A stretch of 64,000 nt of DNA from Bacteroidetes bacterium GWF2_38_335 (GCA_001769535.1 MEOH01000002.1:310001-374000), one strand, 5' to 3'; shown: positions 7,536 through 17,895, counted from the stretch's first letter. Numbers and translations are program-made. The notes: generated from the sequence alone by a model not told the origin.

Positions 7536-8792
7536 GTGGATCTTTTTGAAAAGAGAATAAAAAACAGGGGCCCTCTTGGACAGTACCAGGACAAAGCTCA
7601 TGGATATTTTATGTTTCCGAAACTGGAAGGAGAAATCGGAACAAGAATGAAGTTTCGTGGAAAAGAAGTATTGGTATGGAGTTTAAACAACTACCTCGGA
7701 TTGGCTAACCATCCCGAAGTAAGAAAAGCTGATGCTGAAGCTGCTGCAAAATGGGGACTTGCTGCTCCAATGGGAGCCAGAATGATGTCGGGACAAACCA
7801 TTTACCATGAACAGTTAGAAAGAGAACTGGCTGAATTCGTTCAGAAGGAATCTGCATACCTGTTAAATTATGGTTATCAGGGTATGGTTTCAATTATCGA
7901 CTGCATGGTTGACAGAAATGATGTAATAGTTTACGATTCTGATTCACACGCATGTATTCTTGACGGAGTAAGATTGCCAATGGGTAAACGTTTCGTTTAC
8001 GCACACAATAACATGGAATCTCTTGAAAAACAGTTAATTCACGCCTCAAAACTTGTTGAAAAAACAGGCGGTGGTATTTTGCTTATTACTGAAGGTGTTT
8101 ACGGTATGGTTGGTGATGTGGCAAAACTTGATAAAATTGTTGCGTTTAAAAAGAAATACAATTTCCGAATCCTGATGGATGATGCTCATGGTTTTGGTAC
8201 AATGGGCAAAAACGGTCGCGGATCAGGTGAACACTACGGCGTTCAGGATGAAATTGATATTCACTTTGGAACTTTTGCAAAGTCAATGGCTGGTATTGGC
8301 GGATTTGTTGCCAGTAAAAAGCCCATCATTGATTATCTTACCTACTCCATGAGATCACAGGTTTATGCAAAATCACTTCCAATGCCTATGGTTATGGGTT
8401 CATTGAAGAGACTTGACATGATCCGCACTATGCCCGAATTAAGGGAAAAATTATGGACCATCGTTAACGCACTGCAAAACGGTTTAAAAGAAAAAGGGTT
8501 TGATATTGGTAAAACCGAATCACCTGTCACCCCTGTATTCTTTAAACTTGATGTTGATGGCGGTGTTGGCGAAGCTACAAACATCACTGTTGACCTCAGG
8601 GAAAATTATGGGATTTTCTGCTCAATCGTAGCATATCCTGTTGTTCCTAAAGGTGTAATTGAACTCCGATTGATACCAACTGCAGTTCATACACTTGATG
8701 ATGTTAACTACACCATTAAATCTTTTTCTGAAGTTGGCGAAAAAATTAAAGCAGGCTTCTACAAAAAAGAAATGCCAAACATGACTCTTTAA
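7536..8792 (+). CDS. PLP-dependent alpha-oxoamine synthase (serine palmitoyl- / cysteate acyl-transferase type)
   Basis: A pyridoxal-phosphate enzyme of 418 residues that condenses an amino acid with an acyl thioester, with loss of CO2. The Schiff-base lysine is K249 in FGTFAKSMAGIGGF. His138 in YDSDSHACI stacks on PLP, and Asp215 with His218 in MDDAHGFG complete the family signature. The long N-terminus with YFMFPKLEGEIGTRMKF and VWSLNNYLGLANHPEV resembles the Bacteroidota group from which both serine palmitoyltransferases (sphingolipids) and cysteate fatty-acyl transferases (capnine/sulfonolipids) have been described. Amino-acid choice cannot be read from the sequence. 2-Amino-3-ketobutyrate ligase or 8-amino-7-oxononanoate synthase are less likely alternatives. 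The start is GTG at 7536; there is no better ATG. It is a single-gene unit with its own promoter and terminator. Confidence 0.88.
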   Translation: MDLFEKRIKNRGPLGQYQDKAHGYFMFPKLEGEIGTRMKFRGKEVLVWSLNNYLGLANHPEVRKADAEAAAKWGLAAPMGARMMSGQTIYHEQLERELAEFVQKESAYLLNYGYQGMVSIIDCMVDRNDVIVYDSDSHACILDGVRLPMGKRFVYAHNNMESLEKQLIHASKLVEKTGGGILLITEGVYGMVGDVAKLDKIVAFKKKYNFRILMDDAHGFGTMGKNGRGSGEHYGVQDEIDIHFGTFAKSMAGIGGFVASKKPIIDYLTYSMRSQVYAKSLPMPMVMGSLKRLDMIRTMPELREKLWTIVNALQNGLKEKGFDIGKTESPVTPVFFKLDVDGGVGEATNITVDLRENYGIFCSIVAYPVVPKGVIELRLIPTAVHTLDDVNYTIKSFSEVGEKIKAGFYKKEMPNMTL

Positions 8793-8820
8793 GTCATTGT
8801 TTAAGTTTAATTTATAAAAT

Positions 8821-8850
8821 AAAAAACCCTCTGAACTCAGAGGGTTTTTT
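8821..8850. terminator. Bidirectional intrinsic terminator between convergent genes
   Basis: AAAAAACCCTCTGA, a two-base loop and TCAGAGGGTTTTTT form a perfect 14-bp stem with A and T tracts on both sides. It can therefore end both the synthase gene (plus) and the FN3 protein gene ending at 8871 (minus). Confidence 0.9.
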
Positions 8851-8870
8851 ATTTGTATTTGTGCAACTTA

Positions 8871-11800
8871 TTATTGCTTAACAAGCTTTTCAACCATTAT
8901 TCCTGATTCGGTTCTGACTTCCAGATAATAAATACCCGGTGCAAATTTGCTGACATCAATCATTGTATTTAATTCAACAACATCAGATATATCTTTTATC
9001 ATCAGCAATTGGCCCTGCACATTTCTGACAGACAATACCACATCCCCGGGTTCAGCCAGTCTGAGTGAAGTAAAGAATTCTCCGTTGCCCGGATTTGGAT
9101 ACACAACCAATCCGTCGGAAACTTCGCTCTCCTGAACACCTACAGTAAATCCAACATATATTGAGTCGGTGGCAAAACATCCTTCAGCATCTGTTACCTC
9201 AACAAAATACCAACCAAAATCATTAACAGAGAGTACATCATTTACTCCGGTTACCGTTAAATCACTGTTATGCCAATAAATAATCTCATAACTGTCTATC
9301 AAATACAGGTCGATGGGGAAATCTGCCATAATTACTTCAATCATATCACCATTACCAATTTCAACATCAAGGTTATAGCTTGTAATAAATGATTCAATAA
9401 GATTGTTTTCCAAAATTTCATCATTGTCATATTCAAACCACAAACTAACGGGATAAGATCCGGGAGTTGAAATATCTACAGTTCCGTCAAAAACATACAG
9501 CAGAGAATCATATGGATTAAGTTCAGATTCCAGGATAAGCATTTCCTCAATCACTGCACCGCCATCAAACTGGTATGCCGGATAAAGAGTATCTCCTGCC
9601 GGAATCACTTCCGATCCTGTATTTACAATGTACATTGAAATTTCAGTTGTTACAGCATCGCTGCATATTTCCTCAAGCTCATAGGGCATATCAACAGTTG
9701 CATCGGTTGCATTATTGAGGAACAGTAAGTTAAACTGAAAATCAATATACTGTGGTGATGGCCAGCTTGAAATAATTACAAAATAGGTTCCTGTAGTGAT
9801 GGGAACATCTGTGAAACTAAATCCGGTGGTCGGACTGTTTGCCGAGAACACACAGCTTGTTCCGGGGTCATCAGGACAACCGTCAAAAATAAACAATCCC
9901 GCATAATTATTGGGAGTGGTCAAATCACCTGCAAGTACACCTTCATTTGTAATCTCTATCTGATAAACAATATCATTGCCATTCAGGTAATTGCTTCCGC
10001 ATGGATTGGCTCCAACGTCAGAGCCGTAATTATCACCATATCCTTCAGTTGTTCCGGTAATATTAACCGCAGGCAATTCAAGACCGATCGGATTTTCACA
10101 GTATGCACCCTGGGGAGGTTCAGCAACAGATACAGTTACGGTCCAATCCTGTGAAGTGATTCCATCTTCTGCAGTAACAGTGTAAGTAATTGGTGCGCTG
10201 AAGTCATTGGCAGTTATACCGCTAATCTGGTCAACACCTGAAATTTGTGCAGTGGCACCATAGGATAATGTAAAATCTGCAAATAAGGAGTAAACATCTG
10301 CTTCAAAGTTAACGGTTACAAATACTGAATGGAAGCCATAATCAATAACAGCTTCACTTATCTGCTCAGGAAAAGAATAGGTTAAAATATCGGTTTCATC
10401 ATTAACCGCTGCCTGTGTTGCTGTAACAGTCCATGTTTCCATAGTACCATCTTCGGCATACACTTCATAAACAACAGGTGAGGTGAAATCATTTACTGTA
10501 ACGCCACTTACCTGATCAGTTCCTGAAATCTGAGCCACAGCACAGGGCGACAGAGTGAACGTTGCAACCATATTGGCAAGATCGGCTGAACTGCCCACTG
10601 TAATTGCAATGGTATTTTCTCCCTCGTTTATAACAGCAGGTGCATATAATTCGGGGACAGAATATGACAGAATATTGGCATCAGAACCTTCATTTCCAAA
10701 AACAAGCTCCAAAAAATTTAGTTTACCAACATCGCTGGCCTTGTCATCACAAATGTGTAAAATCCAGGTACCGTTTGGATCGGTGCCATCATTAAAATCA
10801 TCGAAATTCCCCATTGGAATATAACTGCCAATAAACGGAGCTGTACCGGAAGTTATGGGATCACCAACACATCTGTTGAAATCTGTATATTGTGAGCAGG
10901 TTCCGTCAGATATTCCATAATTATCCCCTGAGGATCCATTATCTGAAGTTAATTCAATAGTTATCCCGGATGGTGATTCAAGTGAAATATCAAGATCAGC
11001 GGCATAAGTATGTTTTACGATTAACTTAACATTATTAAGTTGAATATCGGTTCCCAGGCTGGTACCGGGAACATCAATCACATTAACAGGCAGATCATAG
11101 CAGGTATTATTATATATAGGGTAATTGATTTCACAAACCGAAGGATTGCTGAGAGGGGAAACCATTGTTGTAAAATACCATGGTCCGCTCCATTCACTTG
11201 TTTCAGCACCACAATCTGACCGGATATAAAATGCATATTCTGTCGATGAATTCAACCCGGAAAAGGTGTATGGATTTTCAGCAATGTTTTCAATGGTTGG
11301 AACTCCGGTGAAAGACAATGGAGATGGTCCAAATTCAATATCCCATTCAGTTGCATCAAAACCCGTCCATGAAAAAACTGCCTGATCGTATGAAATATAA
11401 TCCTCTGTCAAGCTAATGGGCATCGGGCATGTAGCAGGAGTAGTAACTCCTGTATAAACCCATGTACTCAGATCTGCAATATTACAGGAATCCTGAACAT
11501 AAAAGTCATAGCTTGTTTCGGGTGAAAGACCGGCAATTGTCATGGGATTTGTAACATCCAATAATAATGTTCCGGTTCCCGGAGTAAAACCGCCCGGACC
11601 GTATTCAATGTTCCAATGTTCAGAACTTCCGGTTGTCCATGAAAGTTGCACTTCATCTGCATCATAATAGGTAGCCTGAAAATCGGAGGGCGCAGGACAA
11701 GATACGTTCGAAGTAAAATAAAATGGTCCTTCCCATTCGCTTAAATCGCCCAAAGTACAATCAGACTGCACATAAAATTCATAGCCTGTTACCGGGGTCA

Positions 11801-13496
11801 ATCCAGTTATTGAAAGAGTTGTTGAAGAATGACCACTGACGAGTGTTCCTGTCCCGGGAGTAAAACCTGCCGGTCCCCATTCAATGTTCCATAGAGAGGC
11901 AGGGCCTGTTTCATCCCAGATCAGGTCGGCAGAATAACCAAGAACATTATCGACATTAAGGTTATCCGGACCAGGACAAGTAGGTGGAATGCAATCACCG
12001 GTAAAAGAACAGAAAGGACTGCCGGAAACAGATCCATACCAGAAACTACAGATTTCATCTCCCCATGGGAAATTTATTATAAAACTGCATTCACCAGGAA
12101 ATGAACCTCCATTGAAATATAACTCAATTGCAGCATCATGACACAATTGTATAGAGGATGCAGATTCGGATCCATAATCAAAAGAAACCTGACCAGCGTA
12201 TACACCATTCTGATAAAACGAAACACTGGCTCCATTCCATCCATCGCCCCATGAGTCATACATGATTACTGGATATGAACATGAAACTGAAGGATCACAA
12301 ACCAGAGTATTGAAGCCGTAAGGGCCAGTCCAGTTACTATAATCACCGCTGCCACAATCAGATTGAACATAGAATTCATACCCGGTATTTGATGAAAGTC
12401 CGGTTAATTCATAATAAGTGGCAGCAATTCCGTTTAAGGAAATTCCTGTTCCCTGAGTAAAACCTGTAGGACCATATTCGATATTCCATAAAGTTTCTGA
12501 TCCCTGGCTATTCCAGTCAAGTGTGGCTGAGATGTCAGTCAAATCGGTAACATTCAAATCTATAGGTTGCAAACAACTTGGAGGAGTGTGGAAATAATAA
12601 GGTCCTGTCCAATAACTTACATCCCCTCCACCACAATCAGTCTGAACATAAAAACCATAATCTGTTTCTTCTGTCAGTCCGGTAAGGTTAAAATTAGCAG
12701 ATGTCAGTCCGGTAACCAAAGTGCCTCCGCCCGGCGAGAACCACCAGTTTCCCCATTCAATATTCCATAATGTACCACTGGATGAAGACCAGCTTAAATC
12801 AGCTGATTCAAAAGTAATGTTTTCGGCATTTTGCCAATCCGGTTGAATGCAACTGGGGGGAGTTGTAAAGCAATATGGTCCAGCCCATGAGCTTAAGTCG
12901 CCTGCTCCGCAATCGGTCTGGACATAATAACAATAAGTTGTTTCCTCAGTTAAACCGCTCAGATTATATATAGCAGAAGTTAATCCATTGACCATTGTTC
13001 CGGTTCCCTGTGTAAAACCCGAAACACCCCATTCAATATTCCACATACTTCCTGTAGATGATGGAACCCATGTTAGATCAGCAGAATCAAAATCTATATT
13101 TGATGCACTGAGAGTATTGGGTTTTATACATGAAGGACATGTGGCAGCACCAAGATCTGCTACAGAGGGAGGTGGTCCACCGGAGTAATATATTTGAGCA
13201 CCCTCAGCGTCATAAACGTAATAGCTATTTTCGTATGGCCAGCCACCCGGTGTATAGGAAATTGTGATCAAATCTCCTGTATTAACATTAAAGGTATAAG
13301 TTGTTGGTCCGGAACCATATCCATCAGCATAAGGTATAACTGCCGAACCATTTACATTAACAACGATATATCCGCCATTCCATCCATCGCCATATGAATC
13401 ATAAAGCACAACAGAATAGGTACACTGGGCATTTACCCCCTTAGAAAAGAATAAACTTAAGACAAATAGAACCAGAAACAACTTCTTCATATACAT
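8871..13496 (-). CDS. Giant T9SS-secreted multidomain protein A (DGWNGG / FN3 / P-domain / DUF5018-like)
   Basis: A cell-surface or secreted protein of 1541 residues. Signal peptide: MKKLFLVLFVLSLFFSKGVNAQ (the ATG at 13490 fits as well as the one at 13496). Domains in order: a DSYGDGWNGG domain (about 25-120); three fibronectin III-like repeats, each with a WNIEWG or WNIEYG strand and a YVQ(T/S)DCG motif; a second DSWGDGWNG domain (about 404-500); three more FN3 repeats (to about 784); a proprotein-convertase P-domain (about 789-935, with LESPSGITIEL and NGTWILHICDD); two DUF5018-like units (YTVTAEDG-type ends); a GTYFVIISSWPSP beta-sandwich; a CARDB/Ig-like region; and a T9SS type A sorting domain starting at VVYPNPGNGEFF and ending MVEKLVKQ. 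No protease or glycosidase catalytic motif is visible, so an adhesive or structural role is inferred. It is closely related to its upstream neighbour (13631-17857). Confidence 0.9.
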   Translation of the reverse strand: MYMKKLFLVLFVLSLFFSKGVNAQCTYSVVLYDSYGDGWNGGYIVVNVNGSAVIPYADGYGSGPTTYTFNVNTGDLITISYTPGGWPYENSYYVYDAEGAQIYYSGGPPPSVADLGAATCPSCIKPNTLSASNIDFDSADLTWVPSSTGSMWNIEWGVSGFTQGTGTMVNGLTSAIYNLSGLTEETTYCYYVQTDCGAGDLSSWAGPYCFTTPPSCIQPDWQNAENITFESADLSWSSSSGTLWNIEWGNWWFSPGGGTLVTGLTSANFNLTGLTEETDYGFYVQTDCGGGDVSYWTGPYYFHTPPSCLQPIDLNVTDLTDISATLDWNSQGSETLWNIEYGPTGFTQGTGISLNGIAATYYELTGLSSNTGYEFYVQSDCGSGDYSNWTGPYGFNTLVCDPSVSCSYPVIMYDSWGDGWNGASVSFYQNGVYAGQVSFDYGSESASSIQLCHDAAIELYFNGGSFPGECSFIINFPWGDEICSFWYGSVSGSPFCSFTGDCIPPTCPGPDNLNVDNVLGYSADLIWDETGPASLWNIEWGPAGFTPGTGTLVSGHSSTTLSITGLTPVTGYEFYVQSDCTLGDLSEWEGPFYFTSNVSCPAPSDFQATYYDADEVQLSWTTGSSEHWNIEYGPGGFTPGTGTLLLDVTNPMTIAGLSPETSYDFYVQDSCNIADLSTWVYTGVTTPATCPMPISLTEDYISYDQAVFSWTGFDATEWDIEFGPSPLSFTGVPTIENIAENPYTFSGLNSSTEYAFYIRSDCGAETSEWSGPWYFTTMVSPLSNPSVCEINYPIYNNTCYDLPVNVIDVPGTSLGTDIQLNNVKLIVKHTYAADLDISLESPSGITIELTSDNGSSGDNYGISDGTCSQYTDFNRCVGDPITSGTAPFIGSYIPMGNFDDFNDGTDPNGTWILHICDDKASDVGKLNFLELVFGNEGSDANILSYSVPELYAPAVINEGENTIAITVGSSADLANMVATFTLSPCAVAQISGTDQVSGVTVNDFTSPVVYEVYAEDGTMETWTVTATQAAVNDETDILTYSFPEQISEAVIDYGFHSVFVTVNFEADVYSLFADFTLSYGATAQISGVDQISGITANDFSAPITYTVTAEDGITSQDWTVTVSVAEPPQGAYCENPIGLELPAVNITGTTEGYGDNYGSDVGANPCGSNYLNGNDIVYQIEITNEGVLAGDLTTPNNYAGLFIFDGCPDDPGTSCVFSANSPTTGFSFTDVPITTGTYFVIISSWPSPQYIDFQFNLLFLNNATDATVDMPYELEEICSDAVTTEISMYIVNTGSEVIPAGDTLYPAYQFDGGAVIEEMLILESELNPYDSLLYVFDGTVDISTPGSYPVSLWFEYDNDEILENNLIESFITSYNLDVEIGNGDMIEVIMADFPIDLYLIDSYEIIYWHNSDLTVTGVNDVLSVNDFGWYFVEVTDAEGCFATDSIYVGFTVGVQESEVSDGLVVYPNPGNGEFFTSLRLAEPGDVVLSVRNVQGQLLMIKDISDVVELNTMIDVSKFAPGIYYLEVRTESGIMVEKLVKQ

Positions 13497-13583
13497 TGGT
13501 TTAATAATAAATATTCTTTTTTTAATACAATCAATAAAATTAATAAAAACTTCAATATCTGACCGTTTATCTTATATTTTTTT

Positions 13584-13612
13584 CAAAAAAAAAGGCAGCC
13601 GAAGCTGCCTTT
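13584..13612 (-). terminator. Intrinsic terminator of giant protein B gene
   Basis: On the minus strand AAAGGCAGC, a TTCG tetraloop and GCTGCCTTT are followed by a run of T (AAAAAAAAA on the plus strand at the 5' side). It is 19 bases past the stop of the 13631-17857 gene. Confidence 0.9.
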
Positions 13613-13630
13613 AAATAAATTATTGATAGT

Positions 13631-16600
13631 TTATTGAATAACTATTTTTTCAACAAAGAATGATGAATCGGATCTTACTTCAAGATAGTAAACTCCGTCA
13701 GCAAATGCACCTAAATCAATTTTTTGTTTGAAATCTGATACTTTGCCAGCTTCTTTTTTGAGAATAATCTGACCCTGAGTGTTTCTGATTATCAAACTAA
13801 GGTTTTCATCCTTTTGAAGATTTACATTTACAAAGAATTCTCCTTTGCTTGGATTAGGATAAACGCTCAATGACATATTATCATCAACTTCATTGATATT
13901 GACCACATAGTCTATAAATATTGAGTCTGTGGCAGTACATCCATTAGCATCAGTAACATCTACATAATACCAACCTGATGTATCAGCTGAGTGAATTGGA
14001 GACACACCTGTATCTGTACCATCTGCGTTATACCAGTAGTATGAAGCAAAGCCACCAATTGTAAACAATGTATATGGCAAAGTAGTTGTGGTAATGGTGT
14101 CACCACCTGCAATAGTAACAGAAAGAATTGTATTCTGAACTGTTCCGATCAATGTATCATTGAAAGAAATGTCGTCATTATCGTACTGGAACCAAAGCAT
14201 GAAACTGTACACACCTGTTGCTGATAAATCAACTGTTTCATCAAAAATAAACAAAGTTGAATCTCCGGGCATAAGGTCTGATCCAAGAATCAGTGTATCC
14301 TCAACGATAGTGCCACCGTTAATCTGGTAGTATGTATAAATAGTATCTCCAGTGGGAACATTAATTCCACCGGTATTTCCAATATACATCATAACCTGTT
14401 CAGTACTTGTGGCGCTGCAAACGTAATTTGCTGTATCTGGAAATACTACTGCTAAATCTTGTGGCAGCGGAGTAAAGGCCAGATTAAAAGTAAAGTCAAT
14501 AGACTGAGGTGAAGGCCATGATGAAATGATTACATAATAGGTACCCGGACCAATTGCAACATCAGCGAAGCTAACAGAACTACCTGAATTGGTTGCTGCA
14601 TTAATACAGTTTGTACCTGCAACATTTGGACATCCATCATAAATCATCATACCAATCCATGTATCGGGGCTGGTCATATCACCAACAAGTGTACCTGCTC
14701 CATCAACTGTGAATTCATAAACAATATCATCACCGTTAAGGTAGCTGTCTCCACAAGGATTTCCGCCAAGATCAGATCCGTAATTATCGCCAAAACCATC
14801 AGTTGTTCCGGTTACAGCAACAGCCGGTAAAGTTAAAGGTATAGGGTTATCACAAAAAGCACCCAGAGGAGCGACATCCTGAGTAAGTGTAATTGTCCAG
14901 TCCTGAACAGTTGTTCCGTCTTCAGCGGTAATTGTATAAATCAAAGGATTAGTGAAATCATTTGCAGTAACAGCACTTGTCTGAGCAGTACCAACAATAG
15001 CAGCATCAGCACCATAAGAAAGTGTAAATGTTGCAATCAGTGAAGTAATGTTTGTCATCCAGCCAACATTAACCGCAACTGTGTGGTTTACATTGTCAAT
15101 GGTTGCAGGAAGAGTTTCACCGGGAACAGAATAAGTCAGAATGTCGGTTTCTGTATTTGCCGGAGCAACAGTAACGTTCACAGTCCATGTTTCAGGTGTT
15201 CCGTCTTCAGCATAAACTGTATAAACCACAGGTGCTGAAAAGTCATTTGCTGTAACACCACTTGTTTGGGGAACACCGCCGATATCAACGGTTGCACAGG
15301 TTGAAGTTGTATAGGTTGCAATCAATGAAGTAATGGTTGCACTGAATCCAACAGTTACATCAATAGTATTGGCAACATCATCAATGGTTGGAGCAGCAAG
15401 TTGATCGGGAAGCGAGTATGTAAGGAAATCAGCATCTGAACCTGAGTTTCCAAAAACAAGTTCTGCAAAATGGAAGGATCCCACATCACCGCCAGCATCA
15501 TCACAAACATGAAGTACCCAAACGCCATTGGGGTTAGAGTTATCATTAAAAGTGGCAAAGTCACCCTCAGGAATAAATTGACCGTTGAAAGGAGCAGTTC
15601 CGGATGTAACAGAAGTAGCTGCGCACATTACAAAACTTGTAAACTGTGAACAAGTACCATCGATTACACCATAATCATCACCACCGCCACCACTGTAAAC
15701 TGAAAGATCAGTAGTTACGCCGTTAGGTGATTCAAGGGTAATACTCATATCGCCATCATAAGTATGATCAATGATAAGTTTTACTTCCCTTAACTGAATG
15801 TCGGTTCCCAATTGAGTTCCGGCAACACCGGTAACATTGATGGGGATATCCAGACAAACGTTATCAAGAATAGCTAAACCAACTTCGCAGGGAGTAGGAT
15901 TTGTAAGAGGAGCCATCAGAGTTGTAAAAGTAAAAGGACCAGTCCAAGTACTTGTTGTTCCTCCGCCACAATCGGCCCTTACAAAATAGTCATAGCTTGT
16001 TTCACCGGTTAACCCGGTTAAGGTATAAGGATTAGTTACATCTTCAATAGTCGGTGTACCTGTTGCTGTATATGGAGAAACTCCGTATTCAATATCCCAC
16101 AATGTTGCATCAAAACCATTCCAGTCAAGGATTGCCTGAACATCAGTAATTCCGTAGGCATCAAGAGCAGTTGGTACTGCGCAAAGAGCAGTGGTTGTAA
16201 TACTTACGGGACCTGTCCAAGAACTAACATCGCCCACTCCGCATGAATCCTGAACATAGAATTCATAAGCAGTTTCGGGAGTAAGACCGGTAATGGTGTA
16301 CGGACTAACAACATCAACTATTAAAGTACCGGCACCGGGGATAAATCCTGCAGGGCCATATTCTATATTCCAATGGGCAGCACCACCTGAGGTCCATTCT
16401 AAAGCAACCTCATCTGAATCATAGTAAGTTGATGAGAAAGCAGTTGGCTGGGGGCAGGAAATTCCGGTTGTAAAGCTAACCGGACCGGTATAAGCGGAGG
16501 TATCACCTGGAGTACAATAAGCCCTGACATAAACATCATAATCAGTTTCAGGAACCAGACCTGTAATGGTAAAAGGAATTGTATTAGTATAAACATAAGT

Positions 16601-17857
16601 TCCATCGCCCGGAGTGAAGCCAGGAGCACCATATTCAAGGTACCATTCAGTAGCAGAAGCAAATTCAACCCAATTCACATCAACAGTATGGGCTGTAATA
16701 TTTGAAACGGCAAGATTTGTAGGTTTTGGACAACTGGGAGCTTGTTCAACCAATACATTGTCAATAAAACAATCAGGACCGTAACCAGAATTAAATCTGA
16801 ATCTAATCAAAACAGTAGACCCAAAAGAACTTAAACTTATGGGATCAGAGTTGACAAATGTACCTGGAGTTGTGGTACTTGCACCATCACCAGATTCAAA
16901 AGTCGCACCTATATTATTCCATACCTGAGTCCATGTTGCTCCAAGATCATCAGAAACAAGAACTTCAAGTTGGTCAGTCGGATAAGAAGTATTAAATAAA
17001 TGAGACCAGTCAAAAGAAAACTGAGGAGCAGTCAATGAAGATAAATCAAACAAAGGAGTTGTCATATATGCATAGTTTCCTGAAGTCCAGCTCCAGAAAT
17101 TAGCTCTTGCACATTTTATAGTTCCAACGTATTGCATACATGTTTGTGTACCGCCTGTAAGATCCCAGCATGTTGGAGGCCAGGTATCAAATGTTTCCAA
17201 ATATGGGAAACTAGTAACAGTTTCACAAAGGGTTGCAAAAGAATATGGACCAGCCCAAGAGCTAAAAGTTCCACCGCAGTCACTTTGCACATAAAAATCA
17301 TAATTTGTGGAAGCAGTTAAACCAGTCAGGTTATAAGTAGTGGCTGCAATGCCCGAAACGAGTGTTCCTGAACCGGGGGTGAAACCATCTGGGCCCCATT
17401 CAATATTAAAATTGGGACCAACGCCTACCCAACTAAGGTCAGCAAAAACATTTCCTGCTGCTGCGTTTAATGATGCGGGTGCGGGACAAGCCGGACAGCT
17501 TGCAGTTCCGATTGTTGATGAGGCCAAAGGTGCAACTCCACCTCCATCAGCAAAAATTTGAACACCATCAGAGTCAAATACCCTGTAACCGTTTTCATAA
17601 GCCCAGCTTCCGGCGGTATAGGTTGAAGTAATCGCATCGCCTGTGGAAACTGTAAAGGGAAAATCAAGTGGACCGGAACCGGAAGCCAAAGTAATAGCTG
17701 TCAAAACGGGTGTACCGTTAACAAGAATTGTCAGGTTGCCTCCATTCCATCCATCACCATATGTATCGTACAACTGAACTTTATAGCTGCACTGCGCATT
17801 AATCTGCGTAACAAATGATAATAGAAAAACAATAAATGGGATAAGAATTTTTCTCAT
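13631..17857 (-). CDS. Giant T9SS-secreted multidomain protein B (paralogue of A)
   Basis: A secreted protein of 1408 residues with signal MRKILIPFIVFLLSFVTQINAQ. Order of modules: a DTYGDGWNGG domain (about 23-115); one FN3-like repeat (to about 212); a MAM/choice-of-anchor J-like jelly roll (about 213-372, starting FPYLETFDTWPPTCW and ending CFIDNVLVEQ); three FN3 repeats with WNIEYG-type strands (to about 655); a P-domain (about 659-802, LESPNGVTTDL and VWVLHVCDD); two DUF5018-like units; a GTYYVIISSWPSPQ sandwich; a CARDB/Ig-like region; and a type A sorting domain with LSVYPNPSKGEFFVNV. Architecture from the P-domain onward is the same as in protein A, so the two arose by tandem duplication. 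The main difference is that the jelly roll replaces the second DGWNG domain and some FN3 repeats. No catalytic residues are recognised. It has its own promoter and terminator. Confidence 0.9.
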   Translation of the reverse strand: MRKILIPFIVFLLSFVTQINAQCSYKVQLYDTYGDGWNGGNLTILVNGTPVLTAITLASGSGPLDFPFTVSTGDAITSTYTAGSWAYENGYRVFDSDGVQIFADGGGVAPLASSTIGTASCPACPAPASLNAAAGNVFADLSWVGVGPNFNIEWGPDGFTPGSGTLVSGIAATTYNLTGLTASTNYDFYVQSDCGGTFSSWAGPYSFATLCETVTSFPYLETFDTWPPTCWDLTGGTQTCMQYVGTIKCARANFWSWTSGNYAYMTTPLFDLSSLTAPQFSFDWSHLFNTSYPTDQLEVLVSDDLGATWTQVWNNIGATFESGDGASTTTPGTFVNSDPISLSSFGSTVLIRFRFNSGYGPDCFIDNVLVEQAPSCPKPTNLAVSNITAHTVDVNWVEFASATEWYLEYGAPGFTPGDGTYVYTNTIPFTITGLVPETDYDVYVRAYCTPGDTSAYTGPVSFTTGISCPQPTAFSSTYYDSDEVALEWTSGGAAHWNIEYGPAGFIPGAGTLIVDVVSPYTITGLTPETAYEFYVQDSCGVGDVSSWTGPVSITTTALCAVPTALDAYGITDVQAILDWNGFDATLWDIEYGVSPYTATGTPTIEDVTNPYTLTGLTGETSYDYFVRADCGGGTTSTWTGPFTFTTLMAPLTNPTPCEVGLAILDNVCLDIPINVTGVAGTQLGTDIQLREVKLIIDHTYDGDMSITLESPNGVTTDLSVYSGGGGDDYGVIDGTCSQFTSFVMCAATSVTSGTAPFNGQFIPEGDFATFNDNSNPNGVWVLHVCDDAGGDVGSFHFAELVFGNSGSDADFLTYSLPDQLAAPTIDDVANTIDVTVGFSATITSLIATYTTSTCATVDIGGVPQTSGVTANDFSAPVVYTVYAEDGTPETWTVNVTVAPANTETDILTYSVPGETLPATIDNVNHTVAVNVGWMTNITSLIATFTLSYGADAAIVGTAQTSAVTANDFTNPLIYTITAEDGTTVQDWTITLTQDVAPLGAFCDNPIPLTLPAVAVTGTTDGFGDNYGSDLGGNPCGDSYLNGDDIVYEFTVDGAGTLVGDMTSPDTWIGMMIYDGCPNVAGTNCINAATNSGSSVSFADVAIGPGTYYVIISSWPSPQSIDFTFNLAFTPLPQDLAVVFPDTANYVCSATSTEQVMMYIGNTGGINVPTGDTIYTYYQINGGTIVEDTLILGSDLMPGDSTLFIFDETVDLSATGVYSFMLWFQYDNDDISFNDTLIGTVQNTILSVTIAGGDTITTTTLPYTLFTIGGFASYYWYNADGTDTGVSPIHSADTSGWYYVDVTDANGCTATDSIFIDYVVNINEVDDNMSLSVYPNPSKGEFFVNVNLQKDENLSLIIRNTQGQIILKKEAGKVSDFKQKIDLGAFADGVYYLEVRSDSSFFVEKIVIQ

Positions 17858-17895
17858 ATTAGCTAAATGTTAAATTATTTCTTTATTTTTTTTTA

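Noticed and set aside
10680-11130. P-domain taken as evidence of a subtilisin/kexin protease
   Set aside because: None of the three P-domain proteins has a Ser/His/Asp protease domain, so it is used as a stand-alone beta module.
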